Assembly: GCF_052089425.1 (NCBI RefSeq)
Contig: NZ_JBQCZW010000001.1
Coordinates: 124,001-188,000 of the forward strand
Length of the DNA stretch: 64,000 nt
DNA from: Ancrocorticia sp052089425
Lineage (GTDB): Bacteria; Actinomycetota; Actinomycetes; Actinomycetales; Actinomycetaceae
Reading direction: 5' to 3'
Below the pieces are notes generated by a model, which had not been told where the DNA came from, did no database searches, and worked only from the letters and a program-made list of their open reading frames with translations. The position numbers and the translations under genes were made by a program. The number at the start of each line of letters is the position of its first letter. Position 1 is the first letter of the stretch. Below are positions 51,279-60,333 of this stretch, one piece after another.

Positions 51279-52459
51279 GAACCGTAGTAATCGGCGCCGG
51301 CATCGCCGGCCTGACCGCCGCGATCATGCTGAACGAGGCTGGCGAGGACGTCACCTTGATCACCAAGGGCTTCGGCGGCCTTCAGCTCAGCCAAGGAACC
51401 ATCGATATCCTCGATGCTCCCAAGCCATTTGATTCCGTGAAGGCACTGCCATCTGAGCACCCCTATCACACAATCACGGCTGATTCCGTACGCGAAGGAG
51501 TGGCAGCCTTCAACAAGGTTGTGCCTCTGGAAGGCAACGTGGAGGAAACCACCGTGCTGCCAACGGCGCTCGGAGCACTCCGCCGCACCTCCCTCTTTCC
51601 ACCCTCCTTCGCAGCTGGGACGATCGAAGATGGTGCACAGTACCTCTTGGTTGGATTCAGTGGGCTGAAGGACTTCTATCCAAAGCTCGCCGCAGAAAAT
51701 CTGGCCGTACAGGGCGTGAGCGCCAGAGCAGAACTGCTGAACCTCTCCGCACCCGGCGATACAGCGTTGGCATACTCGCGTTCTCTCGCAGAACCCGGTG
51801 CCGCTGAGGATCTGGGTGCACGCCTTGGCAAGCTTGCCAAGGAAGGCGAACGTGTTGGTATTCCGGCAGTAGTACACGAGAGTGAATGGGCACGGATTCA
51901 GGGCGCGTGCAGCGCTCCCGTGTTCCAGATCCCACTGCCACCGCCCAGCGTTCCGGGCCTTGAGATGAACGAGAGGCTCCGCCAAGAGTGCGCCGATCGG
52001 CGCATCCGGCTGTGGCTGAACGGCGAGGCCCTGGGCATGGACGTTGTTGCGGGAGCCGTCACGGCGATTCAGGTTCAGGTGGCCGGAAGCGTCAAGCACG
52101 TCAAGGCAGATACCGTTGTGTATGCCGCCGGCGGGCTGGATTCCGGCGCCTTCGTTCTGGATTCCTATGGCAAACTCTCCGATACGGTGTTTGACCTTCC
52201 ACTCTTCCCATCCACCCAGTACGAGGATCTGGTGACTGGCGATTACTGGGGCGCGCCTCAGCCACTGTTTGCCGCCGGCCTCACGGTGGATTCGGATATG
52301 CGCCCGGTGGGCGAAGATGGAAACCCCGTGTACGGCAATCTATACGCAGCCGGCGGTGTGATTGGAGGATCCCAACGCCACGAGGAGAAGTCTGGCGAAG
52401 GCATCGCACTTGGAAGCGCTGCACAAGCAGTAGCTGCAATTCTCAGGAGGAAAGCATGA
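51275..52459 (+). CDS. glpB: Anaerobic glycerol-3-phosphate dehydrogenase subunit B
   Basis: This 394-residue flavoprotein begins TVVIGAGIAGLTAAIMLNEAG and ends in the FAD-binding NLYAAGGVIGGSQRHEEKSG region. It pairs with GlpA and GlpC. Its start is GTG overlapping glpA; its stop overlaps the glpC ATG by 4 bases. Confidence 0.94.
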   Translation: MRTVVIGAGIAGLTAAIMLNEAGEDVTLITKGFGGLQLSQGTIDILDAPKPFDSVKALPSEHPYHTITADSVREGVAAFNKVVPLEGNVEETTVLPTALGALRRTSLFPPSFAAGTIEDGAQYLLVGFSGLKDFYPKLAAENLAVQGVSARAELLNLSAPGDTALAYSRSLAEPGAAEDLGARLGKLAKEGERVGIPAVVHESEWARIQGACSAPVFQIPLPPPSVPGLEMNERLRQECADRRIRLWLNGEALGMDVVAGAVTAIQVQVAGSVKHVKADTVVYAAGGLDSGAFVLDSYGKLSDTVFDLPLFPSTQYEDLVTGDYWGAPQPLFAAGLTVDSDMRPVGEDGNPVYGNLYAAGGVIGGSQRHEEKSGEGIALGSAAQAVAAILRRKA

Positions 52460-53727
52460 CCGCTCTAGAGCATGCACAGGGGTCACTAGCACGCGCGAGC
52501 CTCGATAGTTGCGTCAAGTGCACCATTTGCGAAACTCAGTGCCCAGTAACGCGAGCAACGCCGCTGTTCCCCGGGCCAAAGTATGTTGGCCCGCAGGCTG
52601 AGCGCCTTCGCGATGGTAAGAACGTGGATTACAGCTTGGATTACTGCTCCGGCTGCGCCATCTGCACCACCGTGTGCCCACAGGGCGTGAAGATCGCTGA
52701 GATCAATGGCCAAGCCCGAGCCGTCATGAAGGCCCAGAACGGCGTTCCTCTTCGCGATCGCCTGATCACCCAGACGGAGTTGGAGGGCAAGCTGCTCACG
52801 CCGCTTGCTCCCATTGCTAACTGGGCTCTGGGCGTCAAGCCAGTTCGTAAGGTCATGCAGGCCGTTGTGGGCGTTCACGCTGACGCTCCGATGCCCAAGG
52901 CACAACCTCAGAGCTTTATGTCCTGGTTCAAGAAGCGCGGAGGCTCCAAGCCCAACCCGAACGTCAAATCCCGCGGACCACTGGTGTTCTTCCACGGCTG
53001 CGCTGGCGGCTACTTCGAGGTTTCCACCTCAAAGGCCACCGTCGAGGTTCTGGAGCATCTGGGCTACGAAGTCATCGTGCCGAAGCAGGGATGTTGTGGG
53101 CTTGCTATGCAGTCCAACGGTCTGCTCGATTCCGCTGCCAAGCTGGTTCGCAAGCTGTCGAATCAACTTCGCGAAGCTGATCGCGATCTGACGATCATCT
53201 CCTCTTCTGGTTCATGCGCCGGCATGCTCCGCCACGAGGCCCACGAAATCATGGGCCTAGAGGATCCGGAGCTGATGGATGTTGGTTCACGCATGGTCGA
53301 GACCTCCGAGTTCTTGGCTGAACTCATTCAGGACGGCGAGTTCCCCGTTGAGGATCTGCGCGCCATCAACACCTCGATCCCCTACCATCAGCCGTGTCAG
53401 GTGAAATCGCAGGGCATCGGTAAGCCTGCTATTGAGGTCATGGAAACCATCCCGGGCGTCACCGTGGTGGAATCCGGGCAGCCCTGTTGCGGTATCGCAG
53501 GGACCTACGGCCTGAAGAAGGAAAAGTTCGATATTGCCCAGAGGGTTGGCAAGCCGCTGTTTGACATGATTCAGGCAACTAACCCGAAGCTGGCAACGTG
53601 TGAGACGGAAACCTGCCGCTGGCAGATCCGCAAGGGCACGAATGCCGAAGTGATCCATCCAATTGAGCTGGTTCACGCGGCGCTCGGGCTGTCCTCCGTT
53701 CCCGAAGGTGCTTCCGTTTCTGGATAA
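52456..53727 (+). CDS. glpC: Anaerobic glycerol-3-phosphate dehydrogenase subunit C
   Basis: This 423-residue subunit has two 4Fe-4S motifs (CVKCTICETQCP and CSGCAICTTVCP) and two CCG domains (GCCGLAMQSNGLLDSA and PCCGIAGTYGLKKEK). It anchors GlpAB to the membrane side and passes electrons to menaquinone, which this cell can make. The gene ends an operon of overlapping genes. Confidence 0.96.
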   Translation: MTALEHAQGSLARASLDSCVKCTICETQCPVTRATPLFPGPKYVGPQAERLRDGKNVDYSLDYCSGCAICTTVCPQGVKIAEINGQARAVMKAQNGVPLRDRLITQTELEGKLLTPLAPIANWALGVKPVRKVMQAVVGVHADAPMPKAQPQSFMSWFKKRGGSKPNPNVKSRGPLVFFHGCAGGYFEVSTSKATVEVLEHLGYEVIVPKQGCCGLAMQSNGLLDSAAKLVRKLSNQLREADRDLTIISSSGSCAGMLRHEAHEIMGLEDPELMDVGSRMVETSEFLAELIQDGEFPVEDLRAINTSIPYHQPCQVKSQGIGKPAIEVMETIPGVTVVESGQPCCGIAGTYGLKKEKFDIAQRVGKPLFDMIQATNPKLATCETETCRWQIRKGTNAEVIHPIELVHAALGLSSVPEGASVSG

Positions 53728-53771
53728 CCTGGTGGAAGGCGCTAGCACAATCTGAACATTATTTCAGAGAT

Positions 53772-53807
53772 ACTTTGGTCCCAGCGCATGTGCGCAGGGA
53801 CCAAAGT
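53772..53807. terminator. Long palindrome after glpC
   Basis: ACTTTGGTCCC (53772-53782) pairs with GGGACCAAAGT (53797-53807). Inside, GCGCA and TGCGC pair around TG, so the whole hairpin is nearly continuous with one A-A mismatch. It starts 45 bases after the glpC stop. There is only a short T run, but the stem is strong enough for a terminator of the glpABC message. Confidence 0.75.
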
Positions 53808-53874
53808 TCTACATATCAGGTATTTTCCGGTACTGTTGTGGCGAGGGACACGTTCCACGCGTCCTTAAGCACCG

Positions 53875-53898
53875 ATGCTGCGTCCGCAGCATTTTGTT
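53875..53898 (+). terminator. Intrinsic terminator or attenuator upstream of glpK
   Basis: ATGCTGCG (53875-53882) and CGCAGCAT (53885-53892) form a hairpin followed by TTTTGTT. It stands 62 bases before glpK, separate from the glpC hairpin. It may end a short transcript, or attenuate glpK if a promoter lies upstream of it. TTGACA, a -35 box, lies beyond at 53913-53918. Confidence 0.6.
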
Positions 53899-53960
53899 AA
53901 TCCATCAGGACCTGTTGACAGTATTGCCAACAGTTGATCGTCCTCAAGAAAGGACAGTCA

Positions 53961-55478
53961 ATGACGACTAAGAAGTACATTGTAGCCATCGATCAGGGCA
54001 CAACGTCCTCGCGCACCATTCTCTTCAACCACGCGGGAGAGATTGTATCCACGGGACAGCTGGAGCATGAGCAGATCTTCCCGCATGCCGGGTGGGTTGA
54101 GCATGATCCGCTGGAGATTTGGAACAACGTACGCCAGACAGTTGGCATTGCGCTGGCTAATGCTCAGACCAACCGTCACGAGGTAGCCGCTGTTGGTATC
54201 ACCAACCAGCGCGAGACAACCATCATTTGGGACAAGAACACCGGTGAGCCCGTCTACAACGCCATCGTGTGGCAGGACGCCCGCTCGCAGGACATTGTCG
54301 AACGCCTTGCTGCTGATGGCGGTCCAGATCGCTTCCGCCCCATCGTTGGTGAGACTCTCTCCACCTACGCGTCATTGACCAAGATCATGTGGATTCTGGA
54401 CAATGTTGAGGGCGTGCGTGAGCGCGCAGAAGCCGGCGATCTCCTGTTCGGCAACCCGGACACGTGGCTCGTGTGGCAGATGACAGGCGGGGTCAACGGC
54501 GGTATTCACGTCACCGACGTCACGAACGCTTCCCGTACCATGCTGATGGATCTTAAGACCCTCGAGTGGCGCGAGGATATCTGCGAGATCGCAAATATCC
54601 CGATGTCGCTTCTGCCGGAGATCAAGTCCTCTTCCGAAGTTTACGGCTACGGCCGCAAGGAAGGCCTTCTCATCGATACCCCGATTTCGGGCATCCTCGG
54701 TGATCAGCAGGCCGCCACCTTCGGTCAGGCGTGCTTCGAGCCAGGCATGGCGAAGAACACCTACGGCACCGGTAACTTCATGCTCATGAACACCGGAACC
54801 GAGCCGCAGATGTCCGAAAACGGCCTGATCACAACTGTGTGCTACAAGATCGGCGATCAGGCCCCGGTGTACGCCCTTGAGGGTTCCATCGCTGTGACCG
54901 GGTCGCTCATTCAGTGGCTGCGCGACAACCTAGAGATCATCCCGACCTCTCCGGATGTCGAAGCTCTGGCTGCAAGCGTAGATGATAACGGTGGCCTGTA
55001 CTTCGTGCCTGCATTCTCTGGCTTGTTCGCCCCGCACTGGCGTGGCGATGCACGCGGAGTCATGGTTGGCATGACCCGTTACAACACGAAGGCTCACGTT
55101 GCTCGGGCCGCTTTGGAGGCCACCGCCTTCCAGACGCGCGAGGTTCTGGATGCCATGGAGGCCGATTCGGGCGTCAAGCTCGAGGAGCTTCGCGTGGATG
55201 GCGGCATGACCGCTAACAACCTGCTCATGCAGTTCCAAGCCGATGTGCTTGATACCCGCGTGGTTCTGCCCGTGGTTGCCGAGACCACCGCACTGGGCGC
55301 CGCCTATGCCGCCGGCATTGCCGTTGGCTTCTGGGACGGCGAGCAGGATGTTATCGATAACTGGAATGAAGCCAAGCGCTGGAACCCCGAGATGGCAGGC
55401 GAAGAACGTGATCGCTTGGTCCGTCAATGGAAGAAGGCAGTGACGAGAACGCTCGATTGGGTGGATGAAGACGCCTGA
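53961..55478 (+). CDS. glpK: Glycerol kinase
   Basis: This 505-residue FGGY-family kinase begins AIDQGTTSSRTILFNHAGE. It has VTNASRTMLMDL, YALEGSIAVTGSLIQWL and the C-terminal DGGMTANNLLMQFQADVLD. It makes the substrate of GlpABC from glycerol. ATG 53961 has AAAGGAC upstream; an in-frame ATG-like start at 53934 is less likely. No glycerol facilitator gene is in the window. Confidence 0.97.
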   Translation: MTTKKYIVAIDQGTTSSRTILFNHAGEIVSTGQLEHEQIFPHAGWVEHDPLEIWNNVRQTVGIALANAQTNRHEVAAVGITNQRETTIIWDKNTGEPVYNAIVWQDARSQDIVERLAADGGPDRFRPIVGETLSTYASLTKIMWILDNVEGVRERAEAGDLLFGNPDTWLVWQMTGGVNGGIHVTDVTNASRTMLMDLKTLEWREDICEIANIPMSLLPEIKSSSEVYGYGRKEGLLIDTPISGILGDQQAATFGQACFEPGMAKNTYGTGNFMLMNTGTEPQMSENGLITTVCYKIGDQAPVYALEGSIAVTGSLIQWLRDNLEIIPTSPDVEALAASVDDNGGLYFVPAFSGLFAPHWRGDARGVMVGMTRYNTKAHVARAALEATAFQTREVLDAMEADSGVKLEELRVDGGMTANNLLMQFQADVLDTRVVLPVVAETTALGAAYAAGIAVGFWDGEQDVIDNWNEAKRWNPEMAGEERDRLVRQWKKAVTRTLDWVDEDA

Positions 55479-55505
55479 GCAAGGTAGCGTGTTACTGACT
55501 ACGTA

Positions 55506-55556
55506 TTAGAACTCCCAGTTCTAAGTAGGGCCCGGAAGCTGAAGCTTCCGGGCCCT
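55506..55556. terminator. Two tandem hairpins after glpK
   Basis: TTAGAACT and AGTTCTAA (55506-55524) pair around CCC. AGGGCCCGGAAGC (55527-55539) and GCTTCCGGGCCCT (55544-55556) then form a perfect 13-bp stem with the loop TGAA. The second shares its AGGGCCCGGA core with the hairpin at 40313-40336. Together they should isolate glpK from the lactate genes. Confidence 0.82.
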
Positions 55557-55595
55557 AGACGCGTAACTACAACACAATTAAAGAAGGAGAAATGA

Positions 55596-57260
55596 GTGGT
55601 TTTGTCAGCAACCACATTCACTCCCTCAACAACTGCGGTGGCTTCTAGCCTGCCATTGACGGCATCGCTAGGGCTTGTGCCGCTGTTGTTGTTCTTCATC
55701 CTCTTGGGTGTTTTCAAGGTTCCGACCCACTGGTGCGCGATCGGTTCCCTCCTAGCAGCCCTCGCCATCGCCGTTTTCGGCTTCAACATGCCCGTTGGCC
55801 TATCGCTACTTTCAGCAACTCAGGGCGCAGCCTTCGGATTCCTCCCCATTTTGTACATCGTCATCATGGCGGTGTGGGTGTACAACTTGACTGAGAAGAG
55901 CGGGCGTTCAGAGGACGTCCGCTCCATCTTTTCCATCGTGGGAAAAGGCGATCAGCGCATTCAGGCAATCCTCATCGGGTTCTGTTTCTGCGGCCTACTC
56001 GAAGGTCTGGCAGGATTCGGGGCACCTATCGCCATCACATGTGCCATGCTCCTAGCCATTGGTATGCCGCCGATCAAGGCGGCGATAGTTGCCATGGTTG
56101 GAAACGCACTCAATGTGGGCTTTGGCGCCATGGCCATTCCCGTCACAACGGTTGCTCAACTGGGTGATTCAACACCAGAACTCGTGGCCTCCACGATGGG
56201 ACGGATTACCCCATTCTTCTTGTGCTGGATTCCCGTCCTCCTTCTGGCCATTTACGATGGCAAGCGCGGCGTCAAGGACTGTTGGCCAGTTGCGCTGGTT
56301 GCGGGTATTGGCATGGCGGCCGGTCACTTCTTGGCAGCTAATTACATTTCTTATACGCTCACTGCCGTTTTTTCTTCGCTTCTTTCCTTCGTGCTAGTTG
56401 CGGTATTCGTTCAGTTCTGGACGCCTACAACCCCTGATGAGCAACGGTCAGCAGCATCGAATGAGAAACTCACACCCTCGCGCATCGTTCTCGGGTTGCT
56501 CCCCTATTGGCTGGTTGTGCTTATTTTCGGAGTGACGAAGCTCTGGACCGTTGGGATCGATATTCCTGCGTGGCTCGCTTCAACGGACATTCATATTCAA
56601 TGGCCTGGCTTGTACGGCAACATTGTGGATGATTCCGGAGCCGTCTCTGAACTTCCCGTATTCAATCTCCAGTGGCTATCCTCGCCCGGCACGATGTTGC
56701 TGCTGACGGGAGTGATCGTTGCGGCAGTGTACGGCGTGAAAGATTCGGCAGGCCGCTTCCCCTACGCATTCAAAAGGGGCATGGGCGCCCTCCTGCAAAC
56801 CATTTACGATCTTCGGGTCACCATCTTGACCATTGCCGCGATCATGGCACTTGCCTACGTGATGAACTTTTCCGGGCAAACGGTTGCCATCGGCACGTGG
56901 CTTGCCGCAACTGGTGCCGCATTCGCGTTCCTTGCGCCGGTTCTGGGATGGATCGGTACAGCCGTCACGGGTTCAGCCACATCCGCAGCGGCACTCTTTG
57001 CCAATCTGCAGTCCACTGCCGCATCCGCTGCATCCCTGAACCCAGAACTTCTCCTAGCCGCAAACGAAATTGGAGGCGGAATCGGAAAGATCCTCAGCCC
57101 GCAGAACCTCGCAATCGCCGCCACGGCGATCAAGCAGCCCGGCAGCGAATCAACGCTATTGCGCAAGGCAGCGCCCTATTCCATTGTATTCGTCATCATC
57201 CTGGGATTGATCACGCTGTTGGCATCGCAGGGTTCTCTCGGATTTGTTATCGCCTCCTAA
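55596..57260 (+). CDS. lldP: L-lactate permease
   Basis: This 554-residue LctP-family carrier has about 12-14 membrane segments and the conserved AIPVTTVAQLGDSTPELV and GWIGTAVTGSATSAAALFANLQ regions. It imports L-lactate with a proton. AAGGAG lies 6 bases before the GTG at 55596. It is followed by lutABC, which oxidises the lactate. Confidence 0.95.
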   Translation: MVLSATTFTPSTTAVASSLPLTASLGLVPLLLFFILLGVFKVPTHWCAIGSLLAALAIAVFGFNMPVGLSLLSATQGAAFGFLPILYIVIMAVWVYNLTEKSGRSEDVRSIFSIVGKGDQRIQAILIGFCFCGLLEGLAGFGAPIAITCAMLLAIGMPPIKAAIVAMVGNALNVGFGAMAIPVTTVAQLGDSTPELVASTMGRITPFFLCWIPVLLLAIYDGKRGVKDCWPVALVAGIGMAAGHFLAANYISYTLTAVFSSLLSFVLVAVFVQFWTPTTPDEQRSAASNEKLTPSRIVLGLLPYWLVVLIFGVTKLWTVGIDIPAWLASTDIHIQWPGLYGNIVDDSGAVSELPVFNLQWLSSPGTMLLLTGVIVAAVYGVKDSAGRFPYAFKRGMGALLQTIYDLRVTILTIAAIMALAYVMNFSGQTVAIGTWLAATGAAFAFLAPVLGWIGTAVTGSATSAAALFANLQSTAASAASLNPELLLAANEIGGGIGKILSPQNLAIAATAIKQPGSESTLLRKAAPYSIVFVIILGLITLLASQGSLGFVIAS

Positions 57261-57318
57261 GCCTGCCCTCCACAGCCCGTCCTCCACGATCCCTACTGAT
57301 CGCACAGAAAGAAAACCA

Positions 57319-58107
57319 ATGAAAGTTGCATTATTTGCCACCTGCATCGGTGATGTGATGTTCCCGCAGGCACCACAGGCCACCGTTCACCTCCTCGAAC
57401 GCTTGGGATGCGAGGTTGTGTTCCCCGAGGATCAAGCGTGCTGCGGCCAAATGCACGTCAACACGGGGTACTACCCGGAGGCACTTCCCATCATCCGCAA
57501 TCACATCAATGCCTTCCGGCCCGTGCTGGACGGCGAATGGGATGCCATTATTGCTCCATCTGGATCATGTGTTGGTTCTCTCCGCCATCAGGCCGCGATG
57601 GTGGCAGAAGATCAGGGGGACATGACGCTATCGCGCGAGGCCGCCAAGCTGGCAGAGCGAACCTTCGATCTACCTGAGCTTCTCGTGAATGAAATGGGCT
57701 TAACGGACGTTGGAGCGTACTTTCCCCATCGCGTCACCTACCACACCACGTGCCACTCCCTGCGCGTGGCCCGCGAGGGAGACGCACCGCTGCGGCTCCT
57801 GCAAGCCGTGGACGGCATTGACTATGTTCCGCTTCCCGATGCCGATATTTGCTGCGGCTTCGGCGGAACCTTCTCCCTGAAGAATCCCGAAACCTCCGCA
57901 TCCATGTTGTCCGACAAGATGGCCAACATCCTGTCAACGGACGCAGAAGTACTGGTTTCCGGCGATTACTCCTGCATCATGAGCATCGCGGGCGGCCTTC
58001 AGCGCATACGCGCCGGAATCCGGTCCATGCATCTGGCCGAGGTTCTGGCTGGGACAGAGGAACATCCATGGAATGCTCCGGCAACAACCACGAAGGTAGG
58101 CGTGTGA
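57319..58107 (+). CDS. lutA: L-lactate utilisation protein LutA
   Basis: This 262-residue protein has two CCG domains (ACCGQMHVNTGYY-type and DICCGFGGTFSLKNPE), which bind clusters in heterodisulfide-reductase-like proteins. It is a subunit of the LutABC complex. ATG 57319 follows GAAAGAAAA, a weak site. The lutB start is one base past its stop. Confidence 0.93.
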   Translation: MKVALFATCIGDVMFPQAPQATVHLLERLGCEVVFPEDQACCGQMHVNTGYYPEALPIIRNHINAFRPVLDGEWDAIIAPSGSCVGSLRHQAAMVAEDQGDMTLSREAAKLAERTFDLPELLVNEMGLTDVGAYFPHRVTYHTTCHSLRVAREGDAPLRLLQAVDGIDYVPLPDADICCGFGGTFSLKNPETSASMLSDKMANILSTDAEVLVSGDYSCIMSIAGGLQRIRAGIRSMHLAEVLAGTEEHPWNAPATTTKVGV

Positions 58108-58108
58108 A

Positions 58109-59674
58109 ATGATCGAATCCGTTGAAAAGCTTGCCGATAAGCTCAACCTGAATCCCGCCGAGTGGCAGGAATCCGCCAAAGAGCAAAATGAACTTGGTTG
58201 GGCGCCCGGCCACCCGATTCCCGAGGACCCGCTGCGCTGGGGCGATCGCTTCCCGGACGGGGCACGCAAGACACTCAAGAACACCCAGATGCGTCGCAAT
58301 CTGGGCTACGCCACCACCAAGATCCGCACGAAGCGTGGCACGCGCGTGGAAGAGATGCCCGATTGGGAGGAGCTACGCGAAGCCGGATCCCAGATCAAGC
58401 GGAACGTATCAGCTCACCAGATCGAGCTGCTGGAGCAGTTCGAGGAGAACGTCAAGGCGCGCGGCGGCATTGTCCACTGGGCACGGGATGCCGCGGAGGC
58501 CAACAAGATCGCCTACTCCATCATCGAAGAGAAGCATGTTGATGAGGTGGTCAAGGTCAAATCCATGGCCACTCAGGAGATCAATTTCAACGAGTACCTC
58601 AAGGAACGCGGCATTCAGGCCTGGGAAACCGATCTGGCGGAGATGATCGTCCAACTGTCCGAGGATATGCCGTCCCACATCGTGGTGCCGGCCATTCACC
58701 GTAACCGCGCAGAGGTCAAAGCGATCTTCGAAGCCCGAATGGGTGACGCCCCCGAGGGTATGGGTAACGAACCCCGCGAGCTCGCCATGGCAGCCCGCGC
58801 ACACCTACGCAAGAAGTTCCTTTCCGCGAAGGTGGCCATTTCTGGTGCCAACATCGGAGTGGCCGATACGGGCACGCTGTCCGTATACGAATCCGAGGGC
58901 AATGGGCGCATGTGCCTGACCCTGCCTGAAACTCTCATCACCGTCATGGGCATCGAAAAGTTGGTGACCACCTACCGCGATATTGAGGTATTCAGCCAGC
59001 TACTCCCCCGTTCAGCAACCGGCGAGCGCATGAACCCCTACACCTCCTTCTGGACGGGGGTAACGCCCGGGGATGGACCTCAAGAGTTCCACTTGATCCT
59101 TCTGGACAACGGGCGCACCAACGTGCTCAAGGATCCGGTGGGCCGCGAGGCTCTCAAGTGCATCCGCTGCGGAGCCTGCATGAACATCTGCCCGATCTAT
59201 CAGCACGTGGGCGGGCACGCCTACCAGTCCGTGTACCCCGGCCCCATCGGCGCCATCTTGACCCCGCAGCTGTTGGGAGCATTCGATCATCACGATCCGG
59301 CCTCCACCCTGCCATTCGCCTCCTCGCTGTGTGGCGCCTGCTATGACGCCTGCCCGGTCAAAATCAATATCCCTGACATTCTGGTTCACCTGCGCCACCG
59401 CTACACCGAAGCAAACCGCGGAGGAATTCCCAGCGGCTGGGATGTAGGCATGAAGGCAAGCTCCAAGGTGATGAGTTCAGGCAAACTCATGGAGACAGCC
59501 GGCAAGGCCATGCCCGCCGGTAATTTCATTGCCGGCCCCGACCACAAGATCGGCCATATCCCGCTTCCCGTGGTGAGCAACTGGACGTTCGTACGCGATG
59601 TTCCTGCCCCACCGGCCCAAAACTTCAGGTCATGGTGGAAAGAGCGCGAGGCCAGCGAAGGAGACAACAAATGA
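58109..59674 (+). CDS. lutB: L-lactate utilisation iron-sulfur protein LutB
   Basis: This 521-residue protein has an N-terminal DUF162/LUD-type domain and a ferredoxin-like part with CIRCGACMNICP and CGACYDACPVKI. It is the cluster-carrying subunit of the lactate-oxidising complex and probably reduces the quinone pool. Coupled to lutC by a 4-base overlap. Confidence 0.94.
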   Translation: MIESVEKLADKLNLNPAEWQESAKEQNELGWAPGHPIPEDPLRWGDRFPDGARKTLKNTQMRRNLGYATTKIRTKRGTRVEEMPDWEELREAGSQIKRNVSAHQIELLEQFEENVKARGGIVHWARDAAEANKIAYSIIEEKHVDEVVKVKSMATQEINFNEYLKERGIQAWETDLAEMIVQLSEDMPSHIVVPAIHRNRAEVKAIFEARMGDAPEGMGNEPRELAMAARAHLRKKFLSAKVAISGANIGVADTGTLSVYESEGNGRMCLTLPETLITVMGIEKLVTTYRDIEVFSQLLPRSATGERMNPYTSFWTGVTPGDGPQEFHLILLDNGRTNVLKDPVGREALKCIRCGACMNICPIYQHVGGHAYQSVYPGPIGAILTPQLLGAFDHHDPASTLPFASSLCGACYDACPVKINIPDILVHLRHRYTEANRGGIPSGWDVGMKASSKVMSSGKLMETAGKAMPAGNFIAGPDHKIGHIPLPVVSNWTFVRDVPAPPAQNFRSWWKEREASEGDNK

Positions 59675-60333
59675 CCCACACAACCGCGAACCAGTCCATG
59701 AGCCCGGCCAAGAGAGAGATCTTCAACCGGATCCGTCAGGCTGGCCCGATTGATGCCCCCGAGATTCCGCATGATTACCGCATGAGTTCCACTGCCTCCC
59801 GCGAACAGATCGTTGCGGAGATGGAAGAGGCGCTCATCGATTACACGGCAACAGTCACGCACGCTACCCCGGCAACGGTCCCGGCGGCCATCGAAGAAGC
59901 ACTGGCGGACAAAACCACCGTTGTGCTTCCTCCCGGCCTACCCGAAGCGTGGGTTGCCGCCGCCGAAAGCTCGAACCGCGAGGTACGGGTGGATGATCCC
60001 CCGCTCTCTAAGGACACGCTGGACAATACGGAGGCCGTCCTCACGGGCGCTCGCGCCGCCGTTAGCCTATCTGGCACGATCATGTTGGACGGTTCTCCCG
60101 ATCAAGGGCGCCGTATCATCACTCTGCTACCCGATTGCCACGTGATTGTTCTGCCGGCAAGCTCCATTTACGCCACGGTTCCCGAGGCTGTTGAACTTCT
60201 GGCAGAACATCCAACGCGGCCCACCACGTGGATCGCCGGGCCATCGGCCACCTCGGATATCGAACTAGTTCGTGTAGACGGCGTGCACGGCCCGCGAACA
60301 CTTCGGGTTATCATCGTGGATGATGCATCCTGA
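59671..60333 (+). CDS. lutC: L-lactate utilisation protein LutC
   Basis: This 220-residue LUD-domain protein ends the LutABC set. GARAAVSLSGTIMLDGSPDQGRR is the LutC core region, followed by LPDCHVIVLPASSIYATVPE. ATG 59671 overlaps the lutB stop in an ATGA; an upstream in-frame GTG at 59632 would lie in lutB. The stop overlaps the next gene by 14 bases. Confidence 0.92.
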   Translation: MTHTTANQSMSPAKREIFNRIRQAGPIDAPEIPHDYRMSSTASREQIVAEMEEALIDYTATVTHATPATVPAAIEEALADKTTVVLPPGLPEAWVAAAESSNREVRVDDPPLSKDTLDNTEAVLTGARAAVSLSGTIMLDGSPDQGRRIITLLPDCHVIVLPASSIYATVPEAVELLAEHPTRPTTWIAGPSATSDIELVRVDGVHGPRTLRVIIVDDAS

